Numbered from the stretch's first letter, positions 1 through 12,226 are shown. The stretch: DNA of 64,000 nucleotides from Chloranthus sessilifolius (GCA_021018995.1 CM037597.1:9871299-9935298); one strand, 5' to 3'. The notes: generated from the letters alone by a model not told the origin. Program-made: numbers and translations.

Positions 1-248
1 GCTTGCTGAGTGATAGTAGCAGTTTGTTGAGCCATAGAAGCTGTTTGTTGAGCCATATTGGTGGCCAATGCCTCTAACACCTGCTCAACTCATCTATCAC
101 CACTTCTTCCTGTTCCTACAGGAACAACATTAGAACCGAAAAGGAATCCAGCTCCCCTAGAAGTACCTGTGCCCTCAGGAACATCTTCCAACGGAACCGT
201 CCTTGGTCTGTCTCTACCTCTGCCTCTGCCTCGGAACCTTGGGGCCAT
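1..248 (-). CDS. gag N-terminus of the Gypsy fossil (partial)
   Basis: The reading frame opens with Met-Ala-Pro-Arg-Phe followed by an Arg/Gly-rich stretch (RGRGRGRDRPRT). It then enters a region predicted to be helical, with repeated Ala-Gln-Gln-Thr. It sits about 100 bases downstream of the primer-binding site, where gag should start. The same N-terminus recurs at 11918-12226, so both elements belong to one lineage. The capsid core is outside the window. Confidence 0.75.
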
Positions 249-1689
249 TCTGATCTATCATTGTTAAATGACAATAATCATTGATAAGTATTGATTGTAA
301 AGACAATCATGTCCACAGTCCTATAAAATTTTGGATTTAGAGCCATGACTTTGATACCAACTGTGGCGACCCGACTTTCCCGATCTTAGAGTGTCAGAAA
401 GGTTAGCTCATCAAGGCATAGGTACATTCATAAAAACTAGAAAGCAAGCATATAAGTAAAATAATATCTTAAACATAGCAACTAAAGAGATCTCTCTCAT
501 AGAACGTATCTAAAAAAGGAACCAAGAAGAACCATTGGTGTTGGTCAATCCAACACCTAAACAATGGTTCCTGATGGTGGTTTCTCAAAATGATATAAAA
601 ATATAATAGAACACGGCCTTAGGCCCATAATTCAAAAGTAACAACAAAAAAATCCCACAAATCCGTACCCAGATCACAGGCCTAAACCAAAGGAAAGAAC
701 TCCTTAGGACGAATCTTCGATTCCTCCTCTGGGATGTAGTCCGAATCATTCTCGTAACCTTGGCTCTGAGTGTCTACACCTGTGACGCATAGTCGGGGTG
801 AACTAACATCTAAGCTCAACAAAAGAAACTCAATTTATTGTATTTTATCGTAAACAGATGTTTTCAAAGACTGAAATCAGTGCATATGTATTTTCTAAAA
901 TAGGTATTCTAAATAAATTCATTTGCTAAATTCCAATTCTAAAATCAGGTGATGTGTTATGAACGAAAATTAAACAAGTACAAAGTTCATATGATTTCGG
1001 ATTTCTGATTCATGTATGCTCCTTTATTAAATAACTTAAATCATAACTTAAAGTTTTCTCTCAATTTATTATATCAGGAGAGGAGGAATAATACCGATGG
1101 GAAACTCTACTAACCATCGTCGTTCAATGAACCTTTTTTCAGGAATTGCAACAAGTCCTTGCTTTATGAGGGAAACTTGCGCCAGGCAGATTTACCGTCA
1201 ACACGGTTCATGAAATTAGGGTTTCGTTCTACTGAACCTTAAATCAAGTGCAGATGCTAATCATATAGTTTTATGTATTTTAATATATTTTCAGATTCAG
1301 GATTCTAATACATAATTCAGATTGAGGATTTCAGAGTTTCAGATTTGGGATTTAAGAGTTTCAGGATTCATATGCAATTTCAAGAGTTATTCGAAATTCA
1401 TAATTCATAATTCAAAGTTCATGCTAATCAAAATCATGGCATATTCAAATCGATTTCGGAGTTCATGATCAAAACGATTTCATAGGATCTTAGAAAAATG
1501 CAATAATATTAAGGTTTCCCTACCTTAGATTCAGATCTGCTCAAACTATCCAAGGTTCCAAACCAAAGTTTTCCACACTTAACCTACATTTAATTAACAC
1601 CATATAATTGTGTTAAAAGGGTCTAAAATGAATAGATAAGAGTTCCCTAGAGTTTTCCCAAAGAAAACAGAGAAAGCCAGGGGGAAAAT

Positions 1690-1860
1690 AGAGAAAGCCA
1701 GAAAACAGGGGAATTCGAATGTTCGATTTCATTTTCGAATGTTCGATTTCAAATTCGAACGTTCGAATTCTTCGAAATTTGAGCTTGTCAGTCAGCCAAA
1801 TTTGATCGTTTGATTCCATTTTCGAATGCTCGATTTCAATTTCGAACGTTCAATTCTTAC
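1690..1860. repeat. short palindrome array (TTCGAA/CGTTCGAA type) inside the LTR
   Basis: Within the left LTR, variants of TTCGAATGTTCGATTTC and TTCGAACGTTCGAATTC recur at least five times in about 150 bases. Most are self-complementary or nearly so around a TTCGAA core. It is a local low-complexity block at the same relative place as the GATCGATC array in the second Gypsy LTR (13690-14310). Confidence 0.7.
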
Positions 1861-2720
1861 AAATTTTATACTGTTTTAGGATTTCTTTCTCATGACTTGT
1901 TTTTCTCAAACTCAAATTGATTTCTTTCCTAATTCCACAAGTTAACTATTCTATATTTTGGTAAAATAACTAACAAGATGGTGTTAAGAGCCTACCTCTC
2001 AAGTTTGACTCCCGTAGCTTACGATGGTTCCATTCCGAGGTGTCGGATTGAGCCTTGTGAAATCTCAAGTCGTCATAATTCCAGAATGAGTTCCATTCTA
2101 GCACAGATAACACCTCACCTTCTCCTCGTGCAGCTAATCCAATTCAAACAAAACAGTGGCAGTTTCCAAAACCTTTCTACGGTCAAGATCGCAAGAACAA
2201 TCACAAATTTAGGTGATCATTGCGAGGAATCTGAAACTAACAAAACTCCAAAGGTTTAGGTTCTCACGAGAGAAGAAGTGAAAGTTTTACTCTTCTCCCT
2301 TCTCTTCTTATAAGGTAAAAATCAAGTTGCAAATATCATGATATTTCTCTAAAATATCATGATATTTCTTTTGTAATTGCATCCACTTGGTTTTAAGTAA
2401 ATCTCGGTGTTGAGCACGCACACGCTAGTCGGTGTATAAGTCCTCGGTTAAAGGCCCTATCCAAGTCTAAATCAAAATTCCTTTCACCTATAACATTCAT
2501 TCAAGTTTATTTGCTCATAACTTCCCAAGTTATTGTGTGACATTTTCGGGCACACTTACCGAGGTGAACATGTTCGAGTTCAAAATTTTCGGGTTATTAC
2601 ACATAATATGAAGTATTTTAGCCGGGAGAAAACTCCAATTCAAGTGTATAGTCCTCTTCGTAAACCACTACTTCACCAATAGCGAAACCATTAATGTGGT
2701 CAATAGCACCAAAAAAGTTA

Positions 2721-4844
2721 GGGAAATTTACTTGATCGACCTTGTCAGATACACCTTTTTCGTCAAAGACCCTATATTTCATTTTTATCCAAACCGATCA
2801 GCTGGGAGCCTAGCCAACCCTAAGGATGGTAAAAAGTCCAAATTATCCCCTTTCTTTAACGCACAAAAATATCATCTTCTTCCTCATTTTAATTTGCTAC
2901 AGTCTCTAAAAAGTCAGAAGTGGCAAAGGTGACGGCATCTTTTCCTCAATCCAATCTACTCCGATCTGCTATTTGGATCGACCTAGATATACCTTTTCCG
3001 TCAAAGACTGTAACAAATTAAAATGAGAAAGAAGGGGATACATAATTTAAAATTTTAAATATTTGCAATTTTCTATATTTAAGCGATGTGAAACGAGATC
3101 TATGCTGTCTGATTTTAAGGCCACAATATAAAATCGATGGTGCCAAAGATAGATATAAAACAAAAGGCGATATCGCCTCTTAAATTAAAAAAAAAAAAAA
3201 AAAAAAAATTGATGCCTACTTGTAAAACAATCGATGGCGACTCTTAACACAGTTGGTACCGACCATTTTAAGAGTCGCCATCGACTGTTTACAGAGTCGC
3301 CGCGACTTTGTACATAGTCAATATCAATTGTGTACAGACCAAAAAAAAAAAAAAAAAAAAATTTTATACAGAGTCGCCCCGACTCTATACACAGTCGATA
3401 TCGACTGTATAAAAAAAAAATAAAAAAATTTGGTTCTTTCTTCCAATAAGACTCATCACCTTATAATAACGCATGGTATTAATCTATCGGACACTCTATA
3501 ATCAATATGGACCATGGTTTTTTTTACTCATGGAATCAATATGGTACACGTGGCACCAAATTGGCACGACGGCTGATAGTTAAAGCCCGTCCATAGAAAA
3601 TGCACAAATCTCATCTACAAGCTGGATTGCCACATGGACATCTCGGATGAACAACTATCTAAGCTGCGTGTAGCATAGATATTTTTGGAGCATTTAAAAT
3701 GGTAACTTGGCTGTAACACCTGATAACAGCAAATTTATTTATTATTTATTTATTTTTATTTAAATTTTTTTTTTTTTTTTCATACAATCGATGATGACTC
3801 CTAAAATGGTCGGTACCAACTGTGTTAAGAGTCGCCATCGATTGTTTTGCGAGTCGGCATCGACTATTTAATGGGTCAATATTGACTCGTTAAATAGGCA
3901 ATTTTTTTTTTTTTGAAGAGATAATATTGTCCTTTTTTTATGTCAATCTTTGACACCATCGATCTTTATATTATGACCTTCAAATCAGACGGCATAGATG
4001 CTGCTTCACATCGCATAAATATATATATATATTTTTTTCAAAAAAGCGCTCTTTGGCACCATTGATCTTTATATTATCGGCTTGAAATCAGACGGCATAG
4101 ATGTGGCTTCACATGGTGATATCGCCTCTTTTTTTAAAAAGGCGTCAAAGATTGACACAAAAAAAAAGTAATATCATTTCTTAAAAAAAAATAAAAAATC
4201 ATTTATTTAAAGAGTCGATGCCAATTCATTAAACAGTGGATATCGACTTTCTAATGAGTCGATATAGATTATTTAATAGAGATAATAGAGAATAGAAAAT
4301 AGACTTTCTAATGAGTCGATGGCGACTGTGTACACAGTCGCCATCGACTTTGTAGACAATCGATATTTTTTTTATATATTCGATGGCGAATGTTTTCATA
4401 GTCGATACCGACTGTCTAAACAGTCGATGACGACTCTTAAAACAATCGGTACCGACTATGTTAAGAGTTGCCATCAATTATTTTAAGAATCGCCATCGAC
4501 TGTTTTAAGAGTCGCCATCAATTGTTTTAATTTTAATTTTTTTTAATTTTTAAAGAGGTGATATCGCCTTTTTTCGTGTCTATCTTTGGTGTCATCGATT
4601 TTATATTGTGGCCTTCAAATCAGATGGCATAGATCTCGTTTCACACCGCATAAATATAGAAAAGTGCAAATATTTAAAATTTTAAACCATGTAGAACGAA
4701 AAAAAGTGTAAGATGGGGTATTTCGAACTTTTTGTGCTAGCTGAAAATGGTTTGACTAAATGCTGATCGGTTTGGATAAAAGTAGATATATAGGGCCTCT
4801 GACAGAAAAGGTGTATCTGACAGGGTCGATCCGATAAATTTCCC
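2721..4844. mobile_element. Foldback Mutator-like element, non-autonomous
   Basis: The left end GGGAAATTTACTTGATCGACC is mirrored by GGGAAATTTATCGGATCGACC read backward from 4844. The inverted similarity continues inward: the 'gtcagatacacctttt..gtcaaagaccctatat' region at 2748-2775 pairs with 4790-4825. A second inverted block (about 3020-3190 against 4540-4700, with 'gcgatatcgcct' and 'aaatcagatggcatagat') lies inside. Flanks AAAAAGTTA (2712-2720) and AAATAATTA (4845-4853) agree at 7 of 9 bases, as expected for an aged 9-bp Mutator target duplication. No transposase frame is present. Assignment to Mutator rests on end sequence and TSD length; a generic foldback element is the alternative. 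Confidence 0.65.
3200..4520. repeat. Palindromic AGTCGxxATCGACT array in the foldback element core
   Basis: The core holds many 14-base units of the form AGTCGCCATCGACT, AGTCGATATCGACT or AGTCGGTACCGACT, separated by TGT, TTTA or poly-A/T spacers. The bases between the AGTCG and CGACT halves vary (CCAT, ATAT, GTAC) while the halves are kept. Two internal copies of the 'ctttgacaccatcgatctttatatta..tcagacggcatagatg' segment (3940-4010 and 4055-4110) lie within it. No coding potential is seen. Confidence 0.75.
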
Positions 4845-6127
4845 AAATAATTAAGGTATAGATCACACAATAAAGGATACAAAAATAAGGGGGATTGAAA
4901 AGGGTGAGAGAGAAAGAACAAAGAATGAAAACCAAGATAATTATAGCGGTAAAAGCGAAAGGATCAGAGTTAGAGGACGATATGTAGAGAGCTATGACTT
5001 TCGAAATGGCAACAAATATCCCAAGTCAATCATAACTGTCATTTTGGATCCACTAAAACAATCGGTATGCAAAATTTCTTGCAAACTGTAAATAGAGATA
5101 TTGAACACTTCAGCACAGAAAATGACCTCAGTAATAAGAAGAATGATGATACAATCAGGAATTCCGTAGGAAGCAAAGGTTTGTGATGTTATATATATAG
5201 GAAGACACTAGATGAAAAGGTCATGATATTAAAAAAGGCCAACAAAGAGCTGGAAAGCAGAGTACAAGAAAAACAAGAAGAACAAAGAGCTAAAAAGTAA
5301 CAAAAAGTGCCGAAGGGGCTGGGCAGCCCCGAACCCCAGGGCCACACACAGCAGATCCTGGGGCCACACACAAGTTTGTGGGGTTGCTTTTGTAACTGGA
5401 TAACCAGCACTGAAAATCGCCTTTAGGTTGAATGGTTCGGTATTCGGTGATTGATGATCCCTACCTTTGCCCAAATCCTGATGGAACCCTCATTTCGATC
5501 AGTCTCGTAATCTAACCAGCATACTTGACCTCTCTTTCATTTATATTCGCTTTAAATTTGACCTGAGGACTACTTCCTACCGTACCATTTGAGTTAGATG
5601 GTGGGGAGACATTCAGATGGGACGGTTCAAACACTTTGGTGAGCATGGAGTCGTCTTTTTTTTGTTTTTTATTTCATTGTCAAGGAGGTGTGGATACGAT
5701 CCAAATGCCACAGAAATCCACCATGAAACCCTACAAAACAATTGCTAAACCGGTAGGGATATGCTTCAGATGCTCACATATTGCTCTCTCGCAATAGCAT
5801 ACTGATTCCCCCCTGCTGCTTCCTGGCAGGAAAGATAGCAAAGAACATCCCCTGTTGGTTCCTCCTGATAGAGGTAAAACATGAACTTGGCATGGGTGGA
5901 AATGAAGGGTAGGAGTCTTTTTTTTCCCCTAAAACCTTTGGGATGTGGTGTAACTTGGGATTACGCTACATGGCACGTGATCTAGCACTCGAATGCAAGG
6001 CGCACAGGGGCATGGGATCAAGTGTATGTTTTCATTTCCCTTTTCGAAAAACTAATTCATTAATTATTTTTAAACTTGGGATCAGACCTCAGACCTTAAG
6101 GGTTGCATCATCGTGCACCTTCCATTG
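4845..6127. other. Intergenic, no supported feature
   Basis: I see no recognisable gene here. Short open frames at 5189-5474 (minus) are Phe/Leu-rich and match no family I know. A GC-richer patch near 5310-5395 carries two copies of 'ggggccacacaca' or near variants. A 9-bp TSD-like flank of the foldback element marks the left edge. Confidence 0.5.
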
Positions 6128-7228
6128 ACCCACGTTGGATCAAGTTGAGTAACTTTTTAGGGTTGGGTTGAGTCGGGTTGGATTGGATCGGGCATATACA
6201 CAACTCATCGGTTCGGTGTTCATGTCGGGTCAAGCATATACTCCTGAACACCCAATCTGACTTGCCAACACCCCAAGCCCCCCTAAACCTGTTATATTAT
6301 ACGTATAAAATCTTAGGTCTACCCGATTGGAATTTCTGTCCCACCAGACCTGATATGAAGGTCGGGTCAAATGCTTCATGCTTGGCCCGACATAATGGGT
6401 CATGTTTACGTGCTGGCGTAGTATAAAGTTGGGTTGGGCAATGGGTCGACTCGATCGGTTGACGTACTAGTTTTACTTTATGTTACCTAATTTGCCCACT
6501 CACCTAGCGAATTGCGAATCGAATTCGGCATAATAAGTGCATTGTCAAATTAATCCCTGCGAATTGGATTCATTTAAAGTCTTAATAGCTTAAAGATATG
6601 ATTTGAACTTAAGATTTTATGTAATTAATTAAATAATTTAAAAATTGATCCTACCAGAGCGGATTGGATTCATTTACAAATTGCAAATTACTAACTGCGA
6701 ACTCAAATTCAAATCAAGCGAATCAGCGAATTAAGTAACATAGGTATTTTCACCTTTCTCTAAACAGGCTATTACCCATTGCTAACCCATGTATACAAGG
6801 TGCTATGAGGGGTGAACTCAGGAGTGGAGCCAAGACTTTTTTAAAGGAAAAGGGGGGCAAATAATTAATTTCTTTGTTATATATATATATATGTGTGTGT
6901 GTGTGTTAAACTTTATATTATTTGCTTAAAAACGACAATTTTCATTTCAATTCGATTGTCTACCATTAGAATATTCAAAATTTGGTCAAAGATGGGAAAT
7001 TTCAATGTGTACTAGGTTTAGGTGTAGATGGGAAACCTGGCATTCGAAAGGCAAAATGATCTTAAAAAAAAATTATAACCCTATATGAATGGCCATTAGA
7101 GGATGGGTATAACTCACGATCATGTGGCATGTGATCTAGAATTTTAATGAACTGTCATCGCCTTTTGTTCTAACTATATTACCAGATCTCTCTCTCATAA
7201 AGGGCCCATACACTAGTGATGCATTTTA
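6128..7228 (+). repeat. Left arm of a ~1.05 kb inverted repeat pair
   Basis: This arm matches the reverse complement of 16890-17932 along its whole length. The outer side shares 'gtaactttttaggg' and the GGGTTGGGT/GGGCATAT block. The middle shares the 'tttataCTACGCCAGCACGTAAACATGACCC'-like block. The inner side shares 'ctctcataaagggccca'. It differs by scattered substitutions and a (TA)n(TG)n expansion at 6881-6905. No coding function is recognised, and no target duplication is seen at the outer ends. The arms may be one long-TIR element or two copies of a ~1.1 kb repeat inserted in opposite directions. Confidence 0.75.
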
Positions 7229-7869
7229 GGATCTAGGTTCGAATCACATGATCAAATATATATCTTACAAGAACATGTGTATCTTGTATTTATTCACAGG
7301 TCGTCACGCTAGTGATCTTTGTAATGAAACCGATGTTCTTTGCCAGAGAATCCGAGTCCACGCTACTTCTCATATTCTCTAAGTTTAGCCTCTATATAAG
7401 AATGTGCTAGGGTTAGAGGAAGAGGGGACAGTGGTCTCCTTTTATAGTTACTTCTCTTTCCTAACCCATCAAGGAAAAAGAGTCGAGACATATCACTTAT
7501 ATTAGGAAACTACTTGTTTTCTATCACCTCAAGATACGTGTGGTCAAAGGTCGAACCTAATTTTTAATGGAAACCCAAAGATAGGTTAAGGTGTTGACCA
7601 CAAAAATCTAACATTCTCCTACTTGGTCTACACCTTAACTCATCTTAACGTAATTTTTGAAAATGACTCTCTGGGTTGACAAGCTCTGAAAAGCAGATGG
7701 TCATCCATTTTATATTTTGAAAAATCATTAACCTCTACTACCTTGATACTTTATAACAACCACCCAAATTCAATAGCAATATCAGTAAAGGATTATGACG
7801 CACAGAGTATTCCATCTTACGAATTGACACTAGGCAATCTATGATAAAAAAACTAGCATCATTAAAATG
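7229..7869. other. Intergenic, no supported feature
   Basis: No frame or repeat here is convincing. The sequence is AT-rich and sits between the left inverted arm and a cluster of foldback MITEs. Confidence 0.4.
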
Positions 7870-8220
7870 GATGATGATCTTAAGATTTATCGTGAGGAAG
7901 ATTGGAATAAAAAATAATATCCATTGTCTGCAAAATCGTTGACTAGTTTAAATCAGACGATGGATATTATTTTTTGTTCCAATCTTCCTCACGGTAAATC
8001 TTAAGATCATGGCGCGCATATCAGACGGTCTAATGTTGATTCCAATGGTGGATGTCCCTAAAAGTGAAGGTCAACTCATTTTCCCATGATCTAGGTCACT
8101 TTTGGAGATGTGTGCCATATAGAATCAACATCTGACCGTCTGATAGGGGCGTCATGATCTTAAGATCTATCATGAGGAAGATTAGAACAAAAAACAATCT
8201 CCATCGTTTCATTCAAATCA
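7870..8220. mobile_element. Foldback MITE cluster
   Basis: A MITE of about 265 bases (7955-8218) has long inverted ends. The left 'acgatggatattattttttg..caatcttcctcacgg..atcttaagatcatg' segment is mirrored by the right 'catgatcttaagat..catgaggaagatt..aacaatctccatcgt' segment, about 90 bases each. A further copy of one end (7876-7924) lies just left in opposite orientation, making a near-perfect 49-base hairpin with 7962-8009. Related ends occur at 10220-10460, 48395-48715 and 50440-50745. No coding capacity. Confidence 0.75.
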
Positions 8221-8612
8221 GTCAATTTTCATCTGGATATTGCTAATAAACGGGTGCAAAGAGCCATACCCTTAATTATCTTCTTCACTCATTCTCTTAT
8301 CTTTTTGAGGTCAGCAAATTGAAATGCCGAGAGGTACCCTCGAACTCTTCACTTGGAAGTGAGTGAAAAAATTGTATTTTGTATTCTAACTCTTAAGTTG
8401 CTTCCAAATAGTGGAAAACTACGAAAAATAGAATCCGAACCTGAGTATTCCTCTATTTTACCATATCCAAACAGGCCCTACATTTGTATTCTTTCAATAT
8501 GATGTCAAACATAAATGTTGAGTTATGTATTTTTGGTTTTTTCTTTGTTTTTGATGGTTGGAGATGGTTAAGCTTTTTGTGGAGGACTGTATGATTAGTG
8601 ATCGGCTTACTA
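8221..8612. other. Intergenic, no supported feature
   Basis: AT-rich sequence between a MITE and an LTR remnant. Nothing recognisable was found. Confidence 0.4.
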
Positions 8613-9995
8613 TGTGTATCTAATTAAGTCTTAACCTATTGCAAGCGCACAATAAAAATTGTAGAGCTAGTATAAAATCGTTCTCACGAAGAAGAGTTAT
8701 TTTAATATTTCGCCCTTATAAGAAAATTTATATTTATCTTTTAAGATTCTAACTACTTGAGAAATATGAATAAAAAAATAATTTCTTAAACTAATTTGCA
8801 GAAAATAAATCTTAATCTTCAAACTTCAGATTATGGTCGTTAATCACAATCTCTGCTATAAGATATTTATGAAATTAAAATAACATTACACCATATATCA
8901 ATTCTCTTAGCATTGTGCGTTACTCAATACTAGAATCCTATCAATATAGATTTAATCTAATCAACATTCAACTAGAAATTTGGGCGTCAATCAAATTCTA
9001 GAAAATTGAAGATGGAAAAGTAAAACAGTTACACTAATCTTTAAACTTCAATCTGAGTCGTCAATTTAAATCAAAATTTGGAGATATTTACAAAGCAGTA
9101 AATTATATAAAATAATTCTAAATTAGAAAGAAATAAAATATATCCTTCACCCCTCAGTCGCATGTGTTAATTGCTTCTGAGAAACTATGGATATCTACAC
9201 TAATCTACTATACTTTTGATCGGAAGAAAATCCAACCTCAGGCATCAATTGATGCTGAGAATTCTTTCGATAAAGAATTTCTATACCGAGCTCTCTTATT
9301 TATAGATCATAAGCAGTCGATTTACATTGATCTAATTCTAATAAAAGAAACTACTAAATTTAAAGTATCCTAATATAACTATAATTCCTAATTTTATTCC
9401 TCCTTGCTTTGGTAGTTGAAGCGCATTGGGTTGTTCTCATTTATTTCAGCAACAAAGTCCTTTAAGAGTCTTCCTTATTAATCTTCTCGGATCCGTGATT
9501 CACCAGACTTCTAATTCTAGAGATCTTCTAATTTGATCAATGGCAGTGGAAATCTTCACGTGATTAGCAACTGAGAAAGGCTTCTATTTATACAATCGTA
9601 TATTACAATTGTTCTCTTTTTCTTCTCTTTCTGAAAAATCGTAAATCACGATTTTCGTTTCTTTATAGCATTCACTCAAGATGATTCTTTAGTACAATTG
9701 ATCGCTTTTCTACTATTTATCGCTTCAGCTTCTTAAACGTCTCTGTGGAGAATCGTAAATTACGAATTTTCATTTTTTTGTCTTTTCTTCTATTACTACG
9801 CTCAATCTTCTTTTATGATTTTCTATCTTTAAAGCGTACAGCGGATCGTCCATTATGATTCTTCATCTTTTTGCTGCCTTTTGAGTCCATTTCGACTAAG
9901 ATTAACACTTTGGCTCTATTTTGTTGATTTTCTTTAATATCTGTACATCGTTTACTTGTTAGTAGCAAACTGGGGTTTAGCATCACTAAGTTATG
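8613..9995 (-). mobile_element. Old LTR remnant (possible Tat/Athila-like)
   Basis: The left part, 'ttgcaagcgcacaata' followed about 50 bases on by 'aaatcgttctcacgaagaag', mirrors a motif in the well-defined LTRs at 31533, 39391 and 52218 ('cgcaagtgcacgaatcg' then 'gatcgttcccacgaggac'). That pair is typical near one end of many plant Gypsy LTRs. The rest is diverged, the right border is a guess, and no second LTR or target duplication is visible. It is probably an old, degraded solo LTR. Confidence 0.4.
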
Positions 9996-10151
9996 TGACT
10001 GATCACTTACCTAGAACGAAAATGACCCTCTTGGCACATCTGGACGGTCAATCATCAATGCCCGATTCCCATAACAACCATAGACTGAACTTGGCCTGAG
10101 ATTATTTATCATTTGGAAAAAATAAAAAATAGTCTTTGTGTAGAGAAATGG

Positions 10152-10496
10152 GTTGATATATATACTAGTGAAATACACGTGCAACATGAGAAGAATAAGG
10201 AAAAGTCTACTTTAAATTAAACCATGGAGATCATTTTTTGTTTCAATCTCCCACTATATAGATCTTGAGGCCATGGATGTACCAACATACAATTTTTATT
10301 CAACCTAACACACATACTAAAAAGAGTTATATATATACTAGTGGAATGCACGTGCAACATGAGAAGAACAAGTAAAAGTCTACTTTAAATTAAACCATGG
10401 AGATCATTTTTTGTTTCAATCTCCCACAATATGGATCTTGAGGTCATGGGTGTACCAACATATAGTTTTTATTCAACCTAACACATACCAAAAAGT
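10152..10496. repeat. Tandem duplication of ~175 bp carrying a MITE end
   Basis: 10152-10326 and 10328-10496 are direct copies, about 90% alike by eye. Each holds 'atatatatactagtg', 'cacgtgcaacatgagaag', 'accatggagatcatttttt' and 'gatcttgaggccatgg' or close variants. The 'ccatggagatcattttttgtttcaatctcccac' part is related to the ends of the foldback MITEs at 7955 and 50440. Confidence 0.75.
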
Positions 10497-11726
10497 ACCC
10501 CTTAAATCACATGTCACACAATACCAAAAAGTGACTCTTAAATCAAATGGCACCCAATACGCAAACGTGATTTGAGAATCACTTTTTTAGATGTATGCCA
10601 TGTAGAATTAAAAACTTCCTGTAAACACGTTCAATGAAATCCAAAACAAAATTGAAACTCTAAGTATTGACAAATTGATTCAACATTTCAAAGCTCAAGA
10701 TTATTATGCAACTGATTCCATAGTTTATGGTACTTCTATTTACACCAATAGGTTTTCTGATAACTCCAACATCCGAAAGGCCACGTGGTGCTTATCATTT
10801 TATTATTTTTTATGAACTCTATATGAAACGTGAAAAGTATAAATCATAAAAGTAGCTTACTTTTTTTAAATATGAAATTGAATCTCGTCATATAAATTGC
10901 ATGCTCACAAACTAAAAATCGAAAATCCCACCTTGTTAACGCTTTAAACCTTCTTAAACATGATATTGGATAAAGTGCTCATTTGAAATCTCAGACTAAA
11001 TCTATAATCATGAATTAAAAAAGATAAGTGGAAAAAAGGTAAATTACTTTAAGTTGAGCCACAATGAGAGTTATGTTTGTATACTTCTAAAAAAGGACTA
11101 TACTTCCCTATATTGATAATGATTGATGAATCCCGCTCAATATTTTTTGGGCCAACGCTTATCCAAGAAGTGTCCCCTTCAATGCATCCAATGTGCTTAT
11201 CCAAGAAGTGCCCCCTTCAATGCATTGGCCCTAAAAATTTTGGTTGCCCTAATGTAGTTGATATTAAAAATTGCCACCTTTCATATCCCTTTGCTCAATT
11301 CAAATCCCCAACAGGAAGGGAAAATATATAACTTAAATACTCAAAATTAAGAATTAAAATAGAAGGTAGATACTTCGTTAATTGTAAAGACTAAATTTAT
11401 ATATCCACCACTATGTATTGAAGTCAGAGATACACTAGAAAGATTTCATTTAATTCCAACAGGGATATCCCATGAATGCATTTATTTCCTTTTTGCTTCT
11501 TCTTCACAATTGCATGTATAGAAATTGTGAAAGAAAGTAAGAAACCATAGGTGATTTAAGCCATCCAATGTGCATGCTAAGAGTTTTGGATTCTTGAAAC
11601 ATCTTTCTGTTTTGAAAGCAACGGTAGGGATGAACCGATCATAGGAGTTTACAACTTATAACAATCTTCATTATTTCTGTCTATATCTATATATATTTTA
11701 TTCTATAACAATAAATCTCTCAAGTG
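10497..11726. other. Intergenic, probably KNOX intron remnant on the right
   Basis: I find no coding exon. Its right edge continues into the intron side of the left KNOX copy. I looked on the minus strand for the ELK and homeodomain exons that should follow, such as a WFINQRKRHW motif, and did not find them. A plus-strand frame at 11077-11331 has no recognisable family. Confidence 0.4.
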
Positions 11727-11780
11727 ATACAAATCATACTTTTAAATTGAAAATATAATCGCCACAATTTCTATAATGCA

Positions 11781-11823
<43 letters not shown>

Positions 11824-11922
11824 CCTAAAGTGCAACTTCTAAAAGCTCCTTTGGAGAGCTTGCTGAGTTGCATTTCAATCTTGTTCAAGAAAGTCGTCGC
11901 TTCATTGAATGGGCCCGCTAAA
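11727..11922 (-). repeat. Left copy of a ~196-bp direct duplication (KNOX exon/intron piece)
   Basis: This segment is repeated at 15037-15245 on either side of the retroelement fragment. The first 60 bases ('caaatcatacttttaaattg..' up to the TA run) look identical. A (TA)n(GA)n run of different length follows, then exon sequence with about ten differences in 115 bases. Such a long flanking repeat is not a normal 5-bp LTR target duplication. Confidence 0.85.
11825..11922 (-). pseudogene. KNOX class I homeobox fragment, partial KNOX2 exon (left copy)
   Basis: Minus-strand translation gives DLAGPFNEATTFLNKIEMQL followed by SKLSKGAFRSCTL. This matches the KNOX2/MEINOX segment of class I KNOX proteins of the KNAT2/KNAT6 type, whose usual form is DLARPFDEATTFLNKIEMQL. 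The reading stops at a GT in the position of the known KNOX intron. Upstream it is cut off at 11922, where gag sequence of the retroelement begins. It keeps 'FLNKIEM', while the right copy has 'FLRKIEM', so the two copies have diverged separately. It cannot make a functional protein alone. Homology call is firm; subclass is inferred. Confidence 0.8.
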
Positions 11923-12226
11923 TCTGACCTGAGAGATTAGGAGGTCTCATTCTCCTAAACTCGACAAAACCTCCGGGTTGATAAGGAGGTCTCGCTGCTT
12001 GTTGATTCATCGTAGCGGTCTGTTGAGCTACGTTAGCAGTCAAAGCTTCCAACACTTGTTCCATTCTTCCATCACCACCTCCGCTTCCTGATCTTAAAGG
12101 AATAATATTAGAAGCAGAAGCAAACCCTGCTCCACGTAGAGGACCACTGCCCTTAGCTATTTCTTTGATACGAACTGTTCTCGGTCCGTCTCTACCTCTG
12201 TCACATGCTTTAAACCGTGGGGCCAT
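11918..12226 (-). CDS. gag N-terminus of the second Gypsy fossil (partial)
   Basis: The frame begins Met-Ala-Pro-Arg-Phe-Lys and continues through an Arg/Asp-rich stretch, a Gly/Ser-rich linker and a helical segment with ALTANVAQQTATMNQQ. It aligns along its length with the frame at 1-248. The capsid core, zinc knuckle and pol are missing from this copy. Confidence 0.75.
   Translation of the reverse strand: MAPRFKACDRGRDGPRTVRIKEIAKGSGPLRGAGFASASNIIPLRSGSGGGDGRMEQVLEALTANVAQQTATMNQQAARPPYQPGGFVEFRRMRPPNLSGQI

Larger units (their letters stand above)
1..2603 (-). mobile_element. Ty3/Gypsy LTR retrotransposon fossil, 5' part (runs off left edge)
   Basis: Read on the minus strand this is an LTR, a primer-binding site and the start of gag; the rest lies outside the window. 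The LTR (about 362-2603) starts TGTGTAATAACCCG and ends GGTCGCCACA on the minus strand. The next bases, TTGGTATCAAAGTCATGG, resemble the complement of the initiator-Met tRNA 3' end, the usual primer of plant Ty3/Gypsy chromoviruses. Lineage below Ty3/Gypsy is not resolved. Only one LTR is visible, so age and wholeness cannot be judged. Confidence 0.85.

Noticed and set aside
3200-4520. CRISPR-like array
   Set aside because: Spacers are low-complexity and of irregular length, units are palindromic with variable centres, and the setting is a plant transposon.
5189-5474. Possible small host gene on the minus strand
   Set aside because: Two overlapping frames of hydrophobic residues, no domain, no start context and no homology that I recognise.
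8613-9995. Full LTR retrotransposon at this place
   Set aside because: Only one diverged LTR-like segment is visible, with no second LTR, primer site or target duplication, so I list it as a low-confidence remnant.
11786-11820. (TA)n(GA)n run as a micron insertion
   Set aside because: It lies inside the KNOX exon/intron duplication in both copies and has no element body; it is an ordinary intronic microsatellite.
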